DNA from: Gnetum montanum
Lineage: Eukaryota > Streptophyta > Gnetopsida > Gnetales > Gnetaceae
Assembly (NCBI GenBank): GCA_015680685.1
Contig: MNCI01030248.1
Location: 1 to 35,254, forward strand
Direction of reading: 5' to 3'
DNA: 35,254 nucleotides
Shown: in pieces, positions 1 to 12,030 of the stretch
Numbering within the stretch: position 1 is the stretch's first letter
Layout: each line of letters begins with the position of its first letter
The notes under the pieces: generated by a model
What the model was told of the DNA's origin: nothing
What the model saw: only the letters and a program-made list of their open reading frames with translations
Database searches by the model: none
Program-made: the position numbers and the translations under genes

Positions 1-139
1 TAAAAAATATTAATTAATAAAATAATCAATCTACCATGGTCAATCAATAGCCTAATGTGACTAATTAATGGGATAAGGTATCCAAATACTCTAAGTTACA
101 CATTATATTTACAAATCCACAGATGTGTTATGACCGTAG

Positions 140-3020
140 ATGGCACCAAGAGATAAACACACACAAGAAGGAGGACCATCTCAACTAAGGAAAAATGGAC
201 CAAGAATGAAAAGAGTCCAAGAATAGGCCTAGGAACAATCAATTACAACCAATGCTATGGGACCTCTTAGGGAGGAGGCCTAAGTGAAGTATGTTCATTA
301 GATTCCAAAAAAGGTGATAGCAATAGAAAATTCCCACTAGGATGAGGTACTAGCTCAACAAGTCAGCCTTGAGGTTACCTTAATGGAAGCTACCTAAACC
401 AAATCAGATCAAGGGATTTCCAAAAAATAGTGCTCCAATAGTTGAACTTCAGCTCTTTTTTGGANGTCCAAAAAATAGTGCTCCAATAGTTGAACTTCAG
501 CTCTTTTTTGGACCAAACACCTAAAGAGATACAGAACCAATTGAAGACCTCTCCCATGTGGCCGATTATCACTTCCAGTGGATAGTGGTACATGAAAGAG
601 ACATTCATATTTTAGATTAACAAGTAGGTTGATTCAACATTCAAGATCAAGGACATTTTAATGTCCTACTCAATTAAAGCCATTATAAAGGCACTTGGGT
701 TGCCTGAAACTGGGGAAAATCTCACTGAGATTTTGATGCAAATGTATCTCAACATTAAAAAAGAATGAGTTTAATGGTGCTATGGTGTCAACTGTAAAGA
801 GTACAGTGCACTCACCCCAATAGAAAGAATCTATTACAAGGTTGTAGCCTTTCACCTAAATCCACGATGAGGCCCAACAAGATCACTACCTTTTTCGTCC
901 ATGCTTGTGCTGCTCTAAGTGAAAGAATCCTATATAATCTTCCATTTCTAATCTATTTGGAGATAGATAAGTAGTTTAAAGAGAATGAACATGGAAGAAA
1001 AACACTTCTCTTCCCATTCCTCATTAGAAAACTATTTCAAAAGGGAGGAATAGGGTGCTATACTAACGATGTTGTCTAATGTGCTCTGACTGCTAATTGG
1101 GTAGAGATTATGAAGGATAAAACTCCTACAACAATAATTCAAAAAGAGGAGCAATAACAACCACCTCTATCTAACACTTAGAGAATAAGGTCAAACTTTG
1201 TTACAACATCTCAACGGTTGCATGAGTTCCAAAAATGGCTCTTAAATAAGCAAGAGTAATAGGCAAGTGTGAGACCTACAATGAGTCACTTGAATGAGGT
1301 GGCCCTAGTAGTTAGCCAAATGGAGGGAGGTGGATCCATTTTTCTATCCAATGAATATAGTTGTTCACAAGGCCAAATCCTAGTGCCAAAGAAATAACAG
1401 TTTCTCTGTCAAAATAGTAGTAATTCTCAAAGATTTTTGGGAACACTATGACCTTTTTGGTATGCTTGGAGAAGGGCAAGGGGGTAACAGTACTTGTGAT
1501 GTAGTACCAAGGACAAGAAACAATAATAGAGATGATTACTAATAGAATCATTAAGATACTCAATGCACCTATGGTGTTTGTACCACACGACACTACACTT
1601 AAAGATGTGCAGACATCCACAAGGACCATAAGTAGTAGACTAAGTGCAACATAGCATGAACAACTACTGAATTGATTGGTAGAAACTAGGCAACTACTTT
1701 TAAATTTCTTTGATCTTCCAAATAGTATAATTGCAACCTAGTTACAACTGCTAAAGGTAAGGGGTAAGAATATTATTTTGAAAAGGCATCTCAAAATAGC
1801 CGAGGAGCTAAATGAATGCTTGGTTATGGAAGTTACTAAACTAATAGCCTAGATTGTCAACCTTGCATTTTTTAACCCAACATTGATAAGAGATGAAGCT
1901 CTTGAATAGCTTCACACCAGGTTGAAAGGAGTTAAGAGTGAAATGAAGATGGTGGTGTTCTACCAATCCTTAGTAGAGGTCACACAACATAAAATTTAGA
2001 AACTTTTTGATCTGACCCACTAGGAGAATGTTCAGCTAACCACAAAAAATCATCACCTATGAAACATTGATGCCAATAAACAACAATTAACTGATTTTAT
2101 CCATCAATAGTAGGAGCAACCAGCCAAAGAAAATACAGAGTTAAGGTGATTGGTAGTTGAGAAAAGGAACCTCTCAATGGAAGAAGTCCATACTCTTTGC
2201 TAAAAAACTACAATAGAACTAGCCACCTAGAAATTAGAGGCTTTCAAATTTGAGAGAACTGAAAATCACTACGAAGACTGGGTTAGCCTACAAAAGGAAA
2301 TAAATGAGAAACACATTCAAGTGATGAAGGAAAAGGTGAACGAGACCTTCTAGAAATTCCAACAAGGACATGAATTATGGAAGTCCATTATTAATGGGAT
2401 TGATTAATATAATAAAGCAAAAATTCACTTGGAGGAGTTGAAGATAGAGGAGATGATCAAATACATGATGCTTGCTAACCTTCAATATGCAAACTTGGCT
2501 ATGTTGACTATTAGATGCTTGTGGTTAGAATTGGAAAAGCAAGTAGCCAGAACATACTTGTTGTACAAGGTCAAGTTTAAGCACCACAAGGACACCAAGG
2601 AAACACTTGTAGTGGCAAATGCTAAAGTCAAGGTTCTTAAGGACAAATATACTAATCAAAGATCCACTACCAAGGGCCTAGCCAAAAGAATGAATGACTA
2701 CCAGGAGCTACAAAATGTGGTCAAGGAATTTGATGTTGAACGTGAACAATTCACTACATGGTTCATCAATTTCAAGGAGCTATTTTCATTAATGTCCTAT
2801 TAGTGAGATATCCCCATTCTAGCCCACATTAGTGCTACTGTGTGAATTATGAATGATCCACTAAGCAAGGAAGATAAGATGAAAGCATTACTAGATGCCT
2901 TTCACCTTCCACTAAAGGTAGTAGTTGCAGAAGGACATGCACAACCTCCTTAGTCACCATGCATGCTCAAATCTAGTGAAGATCCTTCAGAACCTCAGGA
3001 ACCTCCACCACCTAGGACTA
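140..3020 (+). pseudogene. Accessory (env-position) ORF of Athila-like element E1, decayed
   Basis: A broken reading frame of roughly 950 codons just upstream of an LTR. It opens at ATG 140 with MAPRDKH and a charged leader. Around 840-1080 is a domain also found in E2 (motif FKENEHGRK), resembling, from memory, the Pfam family 'putative plant transposon protein'. From about 1800 to 2800 it is rich in E, K, L and Q with coiled-coil character; the longest open stretch is 2429-2803. The C-terminus is proline-rich (EPPPPRT). Many stops are TAG where the E2 copy or context suggests CAG. No membrane segment is obvious, so an envelope role is not shown, only the position between integrase and LTR. 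It could instead be a gag-like or captured protein. Gene decay is certain, function unknown. Confidence 0.6.
419..512. repeat. 46-bp exact duplication around a single N (assembly join)
   Basis: Bases 419-464 and 467-512 are identical, separated by N465 and one base. The second copy is most simply an unmerged contig overlap, so the E1 reading frame should be judged with one copy removed. Confidence 0.8.
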
Positions 3021-3401
3021 TTTGATCTTCTCAACCATCTTCATGCCATCAAAGAAAGTGTTGTTTAGTTTGAGTGTCCATATCATGGTGTTCAGTTTTG
3101 TGTCATGAACATCATAAATTTTGTAATGATGTCAGTCTATACACCCAAGCACTTAGTTTTGTTATGTTAGTTTATTGTGTCAAGTGTCAATCAATAATTC
3201 CATACCTTTCAAATTTTGTAAAGGAACTCAACAATGAGTTTTCATTCAGTTGTGTGGGTATGATAAAACATGAAAGTGTCATGTCAATGGACCCCCATCA
3301 ATGTGGCCTTGTCAATGTGGTGTTGCCTCATTGATGGGGCTACATCGATGTAGCATTGCTACATCTATAAGGCCATGTCTACAAAGCTTCACAATAAAGT
3401 C

Positions 3402-3409
3402 TATAAATA
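3402..3409 (+). promoter_or_regulatory. TATA box of E1 LTR
   Basis: TATAAATA inside AAGTCTATAAATAC. The homologous position of the E2 LTR has TATATAAAT (9881), and a nearly identical 14-mer occurs at 6294. Confidence 0.55.
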
Positions 3410-3577
3410 CAATACTCCTATCATGTGAAGGATTTAGTTTTTTAATAGCTTAGCAAAGTTCTTATAGTTTGTTCATTTGAGAGTTGAAATATTTTTTGAG
3501 TTTCCACAACAAGAGTTAGGAAGTGTATAGATCTTTATTTAAGCACTAATATACTTTACCACAACAATGTGAATGGT

Positions 3578-3583
3578 AATAAA
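3578..3583 (+). terminator. Polyadenylation signal of E1 LTR
   Basis: AATAAA in the context aataaagatgaac, conserved at 10059-10064 in the E2 LTR and placed about 175 bp after the TATA box in both, as for an LTR R region. Confidence 0.5.
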
Positions 3584-4116
3584 GATGAACCTTTTGATCA
3601 AAGTTTATGGCACTTGGAATAGATTAATGATTTATTTCTACATTTACCATTTTCATTAATTATATAATTAATTAAGATAAGTAGGTATTTAATTGTTAAA
3701 TAATTAAGCTAAAAAGATTAACACATAAGTATGATTGCTTCAAGCATAACATATAGCACTTGGTAATCCTAGCAGCGGTTAATGCTTGGTAACCCAGTAG
3801 TGTTGCATGCATTCAAGATGTGTATGGAAAGTGAGACTAGATGCTTCTGTTAAAATAGTTAATTAGTTAGCAATTAAATTAGTTAAATTGGTTAATGAAT
3901 TGACTTTCAACTTGTTATCAATCATAGGTGAATAAAAGATAAAATAATAAAAATATTGTTTCCCAATTACACTTAACCATACAACTAAGCTTCACAAGTG
4001 TAGTTGGGAAGACAAAAATCATCATGATTAGATTTCACTTCTTTGAACTAATGTACTTCAGAACTTAAGGTCTACAGAATTTGACCAGATTAGACATGAA
4101 TGCTTGTAATTCATAT

Positions 4117-4725
4117 GGTTGGGCATAAGGTATACTCACTACTCATCACCACCTCTAAGCCAATGGTCAAGTGGAGGTCACTAATTGGAAGATAAAAAAA
4201 ATACTAACAAGAATCACTAGTAAATATAGGAGGGATTGGAGCTCCAAACTCAATGATGCCCTTTGGGCCTATTTTTCATCATGGAAAATTCTTATTGGCT
4301 ACTCTCCCTATGAGCTTATGTATGAAAAATTACCAAAACTTCCTATCCAAATGGAACTTTGTATGCTTCAATAGCTTGTGACCTTATCCTAGACCTAAAC
4401 TTAGCATAGAAAGAACAGTTAGTGAATATCAAATTACTAGATGAGAATTGACTAGTGGCCCTATCATCTAATGAAGTACACAAGGCCTATAATAAGGAAC
4501 AACATGATCTTAGGATTAGAAATGTGAAATTTCATCCAAGAGATAAGGTTCTATACTAGAATCCCATGCATGTGGCATAATGAACTAAGTTCTAAATGTT
4601 ATGGAAGGGATCTTATATTATTTATTAAACATTTCGATATGGGATCATGCTAATTTACAAACCTGAAATCCCAAGTAATAAATTGCTAGTTAAGACACAA
4701 TAATTCAACCCTTTCTACAAACCCA
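4117..4725 (+). pseudogene. Ty3/gypsy integrase C-terminal fragment (E2)
   Basis: The frame at 4171-4374 reads VEVTNWKIKKILTRI, then WSSKLNDALWAY and GYSPYELMYEKLPKLP. This is the end of the integrase catalytic core and the following domain of plant Athila/Tat-type elements, where the usual text is close to NGQVEVTNREIK and LNDALWAYRTAYKTPIG. The codons just upstream give the NGQ motif in another frame, so a small indel lies near 4160. Continuing homology, with stops, runs to about 4720. The catalytic D residues and everything 5' (gag, protease, RT) are absent. The minus-strand fragment at 13955-14576 is a close relative and keeps slightly more of the core. Confidence 0.85.
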
Positions 4726-6543
4726 AGATAGCCAGTAACCATAACGCCTCAACAAATGAAAAAACATGCTTAACTTTTTGAATCTCCTACTTCCAACTTA
4801 ATCATGGGGAAGATGGCCATCCATGCTAAACCAATTAATGTGGCTTCTTAATTTTTCATTTTTTTTCTATTTTTAGTCCTTTTTTTTATACCATTTTTAG
4901 TATGTTTTCCTTTCTTGAACATTTTACAATTTTTTCCATATTTTACCTTATTTGATTTGCATTTTTCTTATGAGTATCTTTTCTTTCTTCATTTCCACCA
5001 GGACTTGGTGTAACCATAGCTACTAATTGATGGTGGTTTGTGCTTTATCATGTAATTTGATTGCAAATGTCTAGGTTCTATCTTTGAATTTTGATGTTGA
5101 TAACTAATACATTGTTTCTTTTCATGATTAATAGGCATTGAGTCCACGTCACACCTCAATCCACACAACTCTATGGTTCAATTGTTTTGGAAATATCAAG
5201 TCCCTTCTTAAATACAACTTATAATGAACTTGTGACCTTGGTAGTTTCCAAACTTGGGATAGATTAAATGAATAGACAAAGGCATGACTTAAAGGGGATT
5301 TAACATTTTTTGTACTTTCTACCCTATGGGGTACATCAGTATCTTCATGAATCCTTTATCATTTCTATGTTGACTAATAATAGGAAGCTAAGTCTTTGCA
5401 CGGTGTCATTCCCATTGAAAAAAATGGAAATTCAAAGCACACCCCTTAGACTTAAAAATGGGCTACAACCACTAGTTATGAGGAGGCTAAAAATACATGT
5501 TACCCATGCTTGAAAGCTCCTCTCTAACTAAGGTTCTTTCCATTTTCCACTTCTCTTTTTTCTCTTTAGAATGGTGATTAATTTGTGGGGATATTCTTGT
5601 CCCTTAGAGAGGTGGGCTAGTTTAAGAGTATCAATGAAAAGTCACAATAAGTGATTGATCTTAATTCTGACTAAGAATGAATTTTGTCAGGTCATATTAA
5701 CCACAAAATCCATAAGGGACGTCATGTAACCAAGATTTGGAACTCTATTCTACACTCTCTCATCCATAGATTCTTTTGATCACTCACCTCACTACCTTTT
5801 TCATGTTGTTTCAATGTATTTGTATGATATGGTTATAATTCTTTGATGGTTTCTTTAGTGATTTGATTTTTAACTAACCTCAACCATTAATCATCCATTA
5901 GGCCCATAGGCTCCCTTATTTAAGGGCATGCAAGGGCATTAGACACATGAGCTTGCTATGGGGAGGACCCACTCATATACTCCTTGGTTGGGCTAGTTAA
6001 GTACGTCATCCCTTAGATATTTTCACTTTTAAATATTTTGCATTTCATGTCCATTGCACCTAGTTTGGACTCCTTAATGAATATTCTTTAAATTAAATCT
6101 CCCTTTTTGTGCATATTCCTACCCTCTTCAAGCATTCCATCATGTTGTTGTATTTTCCAGCTTGCTATGGACTTCAATGTTATGTGAAAAGTATTTTATT
6201 TTCTAATGGTGAAAATTTCACTGTAATTTTACGTAGATACAATGGGTTGCATCAACACACCCTCATCAATGGGTTTCCATCAACATAGCACCATAAGTCT
6301 ATATATACCCATGACACTTCGAAATTTTTTTCCCATTTATCTTCAAACAAGAAAGGAGTTTTTGTTATTTTTAGAGACTAGAATCTTCCAAAGCATATAA
6401 GTTTCACATCGCTTCTCCGATTAACCCCATTTTTCATTCATGTAGCTATTGAAGGTGAGCATTAAATTGTGGGGGCCACAAACCTTAGATTTTTGATGAA
6501 ATGTTTTTTGAAATTTTTCTAACTGCTACAAGGTTTAACTAAT
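4726..6543 (+). other. Non-coding spacer between E2 integrase and accessory ORF
   Basis: About 1.8 kb with no credible gene. It aligns in patches with the minus-strand E3 spacer: the block TTCAAAGCACACCCCTTAGA at 5432, and the block around ggggaggac and gggctagttaag near 5955-6003. This marks both as the post-integrase region of one family. A T-rich stretch lies at 4850-4990. The last 300 bp contain a TATA-like box (6300) and a G-run (6467-6473). Confidence 0.6.
6300..6307 (+). promoter_or_regulatory. Possible promoter upstream of E2 accessory ORF
   Basis: TATATATA in the context AAGTCTATATATAC, 13 of 14 bases as at the E1 LTR TATA box. It lies about 440 bp before the E2 ORF start and is preceded by CATCAATGGG words also seen upstream of the LTR TATA boxes. 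It is either an internal promoter for the ORF or an LTR remnant. Confidence 0.3.
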
Positions 6544-6743
6544 GAAATACTATTAAACTCACTAATTCATGAGAGTTAAACCTTTCCAATGAACTTTGGT
6601 AGCTATCCAAATAAAATAGTATTAATATAATTAGTTCACCATAATCATAACGTAGCCTAAGTGTAACTAATTAAAGGAGAAAAGGTATCAAACTATCTAT
6701 GTTACACATCCAACACTAATCTTTGGCTATGTTGTGATTGTCG

Positions 6744-9595
6744 ATGACACCTAGACTAAGGGATAAACACTTGTAGGAGGAAAGACCATTCCAACCAAGG
6801 GAGAAGTGACCTAGAGAAGGAAGGGACCAAAAACAATAGTAGACCTAAGATAAGCAACAGAGATCCATGCAACAGGACCTCTTAGGGAGGAGCCCAAAGT
6901 GGAATCTGTCTAATAGATTACCAAAGATGATACTGAGCAATGAAATAGAGATGAGGTGCCTAGGCCTAGACTAAACCTTGAAGTTATCTTGATAAAAGCC
7001 CACCTCAACTAAGTTAATTCAAAGAAGATTAGAGGTTCAGTTCTTTAAGAACTAACCTTTGGTCCATTCTTGGACTTGACATTGGAAGAGGTAAAAATAC
7101 AACTACAAACCTCTCCCATGTGGCCTATCCTTACTTTCAATGGAGAGTGGTACATGGGAGAGACATACCTCTTCTAGAACAATAAGCAAGCTAATGTCAT
7201 AGTGAAGATAAAAGGACATCATTGTGTCCTACTTTGTTGAGGCCATTTTTGAGACCCTTAGATTACTAAATACTATGGCAACCTTGGTAGAAATATTAAT
7301 GTAGGTATACTTAGAAGTAAAGAAAGAATGGTTCTAGCAGTGGTATGAAGTTGACCATAAGAAATATGGAATGCTCACTACGTAGAGAGGACGTACTTCA
7401 AAATCATAGCCTACCACCTAAAACCAATGATGAGGCTAAGCAAAATCATTGCCATCTCTACCCATGCATGTGCCACTTTAATTGGTAAATTCCCCATTAA
7501 TCTCTCATTGCTCATTTATTTGAAGATTGAGAACCAGTTCAAGGAGAATGAGCATGGGAGAAAGGCACACCCCTTTCTATGCCTCATTCACAAAGTATGC
7601 AAGAGGAATGATATAGCCCACTATGCTAATGAAACCCTTCATCATGCTTCTACTACCTCTTGGGTAGAGATGATGAAGGATAAGGTGCCCTCAAGCTACA
7701 ATAAGAGGAGCCACCACCACCACTACCCAATCATGAAGAAACAACATCAAAAGCTTGTGTTGTCATTGAGCACATGAAAAAGCTCCATGAGCAACTTCTA
7801 GAATAATAGTAGGCTGAACTAATTAGTGGTGAACTCTCCTTCTATTGACTAGCATTAAGCCATTTAAATGAAGTCACATGCACAATCAGCTGGTTAGAAA
7901 TGATAATCTCACTATTTTTTCCCAAAGAATGTAGGCATCTACTAGGTCAAATCCTAGTGCATGGAAAGTAACAATGTCCCTTCTAGAATAATAACAATTC
8001 CCAAAGATGTCTACTTTTTTAGTTTGCTTGGAGAAGGGTGAGGAAACAACTATTTTGGTGATGTAACATCAAGGATAGAAAATAGTAGTCAAGGTAGTGG
8101 TTGATAGAGTAGGTGAAGCATTGAATGCTCCTACAACCATCATGCCTAATGTTGCTACACTTCAAGATGTACAAACATTGGTAAGAGCAAGTAGGATTCT
8201 TAGCACAACCTAGCATGAGGAGGTGCTAGATCGATTGGTCAGATCCAAGTAACTACTTTCAAAGATATTTGACATTCCAAATAACATCAGTGAAACCTAG
8301 TCAATGCTCTTGGAAGCTAGGGGCAAGTTCATCATCACTAATGCCAACCTTGGGGAAGCCACATCTGAAAATCAGCAATTGGCTATTGAAATTGTGGAAT
8401 TAAGAGCCTGCCTAGCTAATTTTGCTATCCTCAACTAGGTGATAACCAGAGATGAAGCTTTCCTGAAACTTTATGAAAAACTCAAAATGGCCAAGAATGC
8501 TAAGGAGACTACAGTCTTTGAGGCATCCATTGTAGAAGCCATGGCCTACAACACTGAAAAGGACCTCTTAGAGACCCGCAAGTAGAATGTTGTTCTAACC
8601 AAGAACAACTATCTCTTATGCAATGTTGAAACTCAAAAGGACAAGATGGTTGAATATCTAAGATAATAGCATGAGCAACTTCCCAAGTTAACCTTGGATT
8701 AAGGAGGTTGACTATAGAAAATAGAAATCTCTCAATGAAGGAGGTTTGAGCACTTCACCAAAAATCAGTCATTGAGATTGTCACTTGGAAAAATGAGGCC
8801 CTAAAGTTTGAAAGAGTGAAAAATCACTATAGGAATTAGGTTGGCCTTCTAAAATAGGTTAATGAAAAGGATATCCAACTGGAAAAGGAAAAGATGAATT
8901 AGACTCTTCAGCAACTCCAACAAGAAATAAATGTATGGTAGCCCATCTTTGATGAACTGAATGCATACAATAAAGTAGAAATTGACCTCAAGGAGTTACA
9001 AATCAAGGAGATGATGGAGTACATGGAGTTAGCCAATTTCTATTATGTGAACTTGGCAATGGTAACTACTAGAAAGTCAAGGCTAGAACTAGAAAAGAAA
9101 GTGACATCTTATACCTTTTGTATGAGGCTAAGTTCAAGCATCATAAGGACCTAAAGAAAAAGGTGGAAATAGCTAATGCTAAACTTTAAGTTCTCAAAGT
9201 ATGATTCAAAAATCAATGATCAACAACTAAGAACCTAACTAGAAGCATGAACAACTACCAAGAGTTGCAAAATGTTTTTAGAGCATTTAACATCAAACGT
9301 AAACAATTCATTACTTAGTTTGTCAATGTTAAGAACTTATTTCTTACCATTCCTTGTCTATGGGATGTTCCTATCCTGACCCACATCAGTGATGCTATGT
9401 GAACCATGTATGATCCCTAAAGTAAGGAGGAGGAGATGAAAGCATTATTGGATGTGTTTCATCTTCCACCAATAGTCATAGCTACAATAGCATAGCCACA
9501 ACCACCATAGCCTCAACCTCAACTACCACATGTACCAAAGGTAGGGAAAGGTCCTTCAGCACCTTAAAAGCCTCCCCCTCGTAGGACCATTTGGT
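6744..9595 (+). pseudogene. Accessory (env-position) ORF of Athila-like element E2, decayed
   Basis: Second copy of the E1 ORF, diverged but collinear. The start aligns at ATG 6744 (MTPRLRDKH). The longest open piece, 7427-7777, carries the shared domain: KPMMRLSK, then THACATLIGKFPINLSLLIY, then ENQFKENEHGRKAHPFLCLI. The spacing resembles the LLYAI...G+.I.VG..I..EI...G..FFPSLI pattern that I recall for the plant transposon protein family. A coiled-coil section follows (about 8330-9300). The tail is MKALLDVFHLPP followed by a Gln/Pro-rich end near 9595. Multiple frameshifts and TAG stops make it non-functional. It sits between the spacer and the LTR. No zinc knuckle, protease or membrane segment was seen. 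Confidence 0.6.
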
Positions 9596-9880
9596 TTTCT
9601 TCCTATCTTTAGTTACAAGAGGGGCTTTAGTTGTCAAAATTTGTGACAATTTTCAATCTTGTTTTCATGAATACCTATTTTTGTAAAAGTTGTAAATCCA
9701 TACACTTAGGCACTTTGGGGTAGTCTAAGTTAGGTAGTTAGTGATTCCATACCTTTCAGTAAGTGGTGGGGCTATGATGAATCATCATTGTCAGGTAGCA
9801 TCAATGGGCATGTGTGGATGCATACCCATCGACATATAATGCATCAATGCATATGCATTGATGGAGTGTATAGTCTTGCC

Positions 9881-9889
9881 TATATAAAT
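9881..9889 (+). promoter_or_regulatory. TATA box of E2 LTR
   Basis: TATATAAAT at the position matching the E1 LTR TATA box. Confidence 0.5.
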
Positions 9890-10058
9890 GTGCATGTCCA
9901 TTGCATTTATGGCATCGATCATTTAGAAGCATAGCGAAGCTCTTGTAGTTTGTTTCTATAATAGTTAGAATATTTTCTAAGTTCTTGCAGTAAGAGTTGA
10001 GAAGTGTATGGATCCTTATTTGAACACTAATGTACCTAGACACTTCGGTGTGAATAGA

Positions 10059-10064
10059 AATAAA
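10059..10064 (+). terminator. Polyadenylation signal of E2 LTR
   Basis: AATAAA, conserved with 3578-3583 in the E1 LTR, with the same spacing from the TATA box. Confidence 0.5.
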
Positions 10065-10619
10065 GATGAACTTGTTGATAAACCTTGTAGCCCTTGGAAT
10101 TAGCATAATGTTTACTTTAAGCACTTTACTATTATGAAATTTACATTCATGTACATTAATTAACTAGTTGAATATGAATAATTAATTCACATAAGTATGA
10201 CCATCTCGAGCATACATTAATGCTTTGTAATCCTAGTAGCATTTATGCTTGGTAATCTAGTAGCATTGAGATGTGTTCAAGATGTGTACAGTAGGTGGGA
10301 ACAAATGCTTATGTTAGGATTAGCTTAAGGAATTTTATAGTTACTAGATTGATTAGCATTTAATCACTTTATTTTCATGCTTATAATAAATAGATAAAAA
10401 TATAAAAGTTATACAAATCATGTGGCTCAGTTACACTTAACCATGTCATTGTACCATCACAACTGGAACTAAGACGACAAAAATCACATCCTTAAGTTCA
10501 CTACCTAGATAATGTGTATTTAAAGAGCTAAAGTCTACAAAATTCAATGAAAATCCCTTAGTGAACACTAGTGATTTGTATGGTTGGATGTAGGGACCAC
10601 TTTCTACTCATCATTGACT

Positions 10620-11712
10620 AAACCTCTTATTGTTGAAAAATATCAAATGTTTTAAGTGTTTCTAAGTCTATAGTCATGTTCATAGTTATTTCTCTCTTTG
10701 AAAACTTTCCAATGCTTTGAAGAAAATGTATTAATTAAGGGAGAATTTGCTACAACCATTAAAGTTGTTACAAATGGTAATTTTCTCCTTTCATTAGAGA
10801 TTTCCTTTGTCTTCTTCCCTCCTTCTAGCAACTTTCTTACCTCTTTTCATCTTCCCTTTTTTTAGATATTTCTATTTTATGTTACAATTATTTTTAGTGA
10901 TCCTTTGGCTACATATTTTAGTTGTCATCCTCAATTTATATTTATATGATTCATTCTTATGTTACAGTAATAAAGCATTTTCTCACTAAGTGCATCAATA
11001 TTTTGTAACACTAACTTCAAAATGGCTCATGAATGCTTTGTATCATATATTTTCTCAACATGTTTTTTATATTTATGGGAATAATGATACAAAAATATTT
11101 TTTTAATAGGCTACTTATTTTTGTTGCCCATCATAGGACCAAATTATTTAAGATATCATTTTTGAAACTTATCTGAGATAGAAACTACCACAAGTCTTCC
11201 TATAATGTCTATATGATACAATTTATCTATTATTATAACATTCAACATGCTTCTAAGTATATTTATTTCTACCACCATATTGATTTCTTGTTCATGCTCT
11301 TTTGTGCAATCCAACATTCAATAGCATATTTTGGCTTATAAAAATTTCCCTTTAGTTTTATTTGAATTTTTCCACATAAAACACAATTAAGGTATCTCCA
11401 TTTTTCACTATCCTTCCTTAATATTACTTTTTATTTCTATATCAATTTTGATTAGAGTATTGATCCTAGGCATAGGAATTGTATGAAATGAGATATGTTT
11501 TGGTCTTAAATTGTTACTTCTATTTCATCACTATCTATACTTTTATTAAAATTACATTCTATATAATATGTCTTTTAATTTTTAAGCCTTTTGATTCTAA
11601 ACCATATTTTTATTTTTCCATTTTAGAAGTAACATTTATTTAAGATGCATCACCAACACAATATCATATTCAAATATCATAAATAAAGGGATTTCTTTCT
11701 ATATTTATTTGG
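10620..11712. other. AT-rich stretch without recognisable genes
   Basis: About 1.1 kb of very AT-rich DNA between the E2 LTR and the truncated E3 LTR. The only open frame (10807-10989) is a hydrophobic artefact of T-rich sequence. No homology to the flanking elements was recognised; the first 50 bp may still be LTR or decayed integrase flank. Confidence 0.5.
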
Positions 11713-12030
11713 AAGAAGAGGAGGAATAAGTTCCTTACAAAATATTGGGAATGTATGGGATTATTGACTAACATACCTTCCCAATATTTTGTAAGGAACT
11801 TGAGTGAAGAAGAGAAGAAACAAGTTCCTTACAAAATATTGGGAAGGTATGGGATTATTGACTGACATACAAACTAACTTAGATGGAATAGATAGACTCT
11901 GAGTGATCAAGTATATGGAGTTACAATCATTACAATATTGGGTATTCATGATAACAGAAGTAAACACCTAGGATAAAACTAACATCCAACACCTCTTGGC
12001 AACTGAAGAGTGAAAGAGAAGATCGAATGA
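11713..12030 (-). mobile_element. Truncated LTR start of E3
   Basis: Read on the minus strand, this matches the first part of the E1 and E2 LTRs, including the words atcatgaatacc and ttgtaatgatt and the ccatacctt...ttttgtaa.ggaac block. It stops before the TATA region. The proximal end is preceded by a short match to the last codons of the accessory ORF (gatcttctc...), showing that the family order is ORF then LTR. Confidence 0.55.
11728..11870. repeat. Inverted and direct triplication of a 24-bp LTR segment
   Basis: The 24-mer at 11728-11751 has a perfect reverse complement at 11778-11801 and recurs directly at 11822-11845. The direct copies extend to about 49 bp (11728-11776 and 11822-11870) with two differences. 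A hairpin with a 26-nt loop is possible. It lies exactly where the E3 LTR is truncated. Confidence 0.85.

Larger units (their letters stand above)
3045..4105 (+). mobile_element. LTR of Athila-like element E1
   Basis: About 1.06 kb directly after the accessory ORF, homologous over its length to 9605-10565. Its first part also matches minus-strand 12030 to 11713. It has the order expected of an LTR: upstream region, TATA box (3402), then AATAAA (3578) about 175 bp later, then a downstream U5-like part. The exact TG/CA ends are not resolved, and the 3' end meets integrase coding sequence near 4117 with no visible primer-binding site. Confidence 0.55.
9605..10565 (+). mobile_element. LTR of Athila-like element E2
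   Basis: Collinear with the E1 LTR: shared start region, CATCAATG words, TATA box, GAAGCTCTTGTAGTTTG-type block after the TATA, AATAAA, and a U5-like tail ending near the words tacacttaacca and gacgacaaaaatc. The precise termini and any target duplication are not visible. Confidence 0.55.

Noticed and set aside
390-608. Minus-strand open frame across N465
   Set aside because: It contains the 46-bp duplication twice and has no domain; it is produced by the assembly fault.
10807-10989. Hydrophobic 60-codon frame that could be called a membrane peptide
   Set aside because: T-rich DNA gives F/L/I-rich frames by chance; there is no conserved counterpart in the sister copy.
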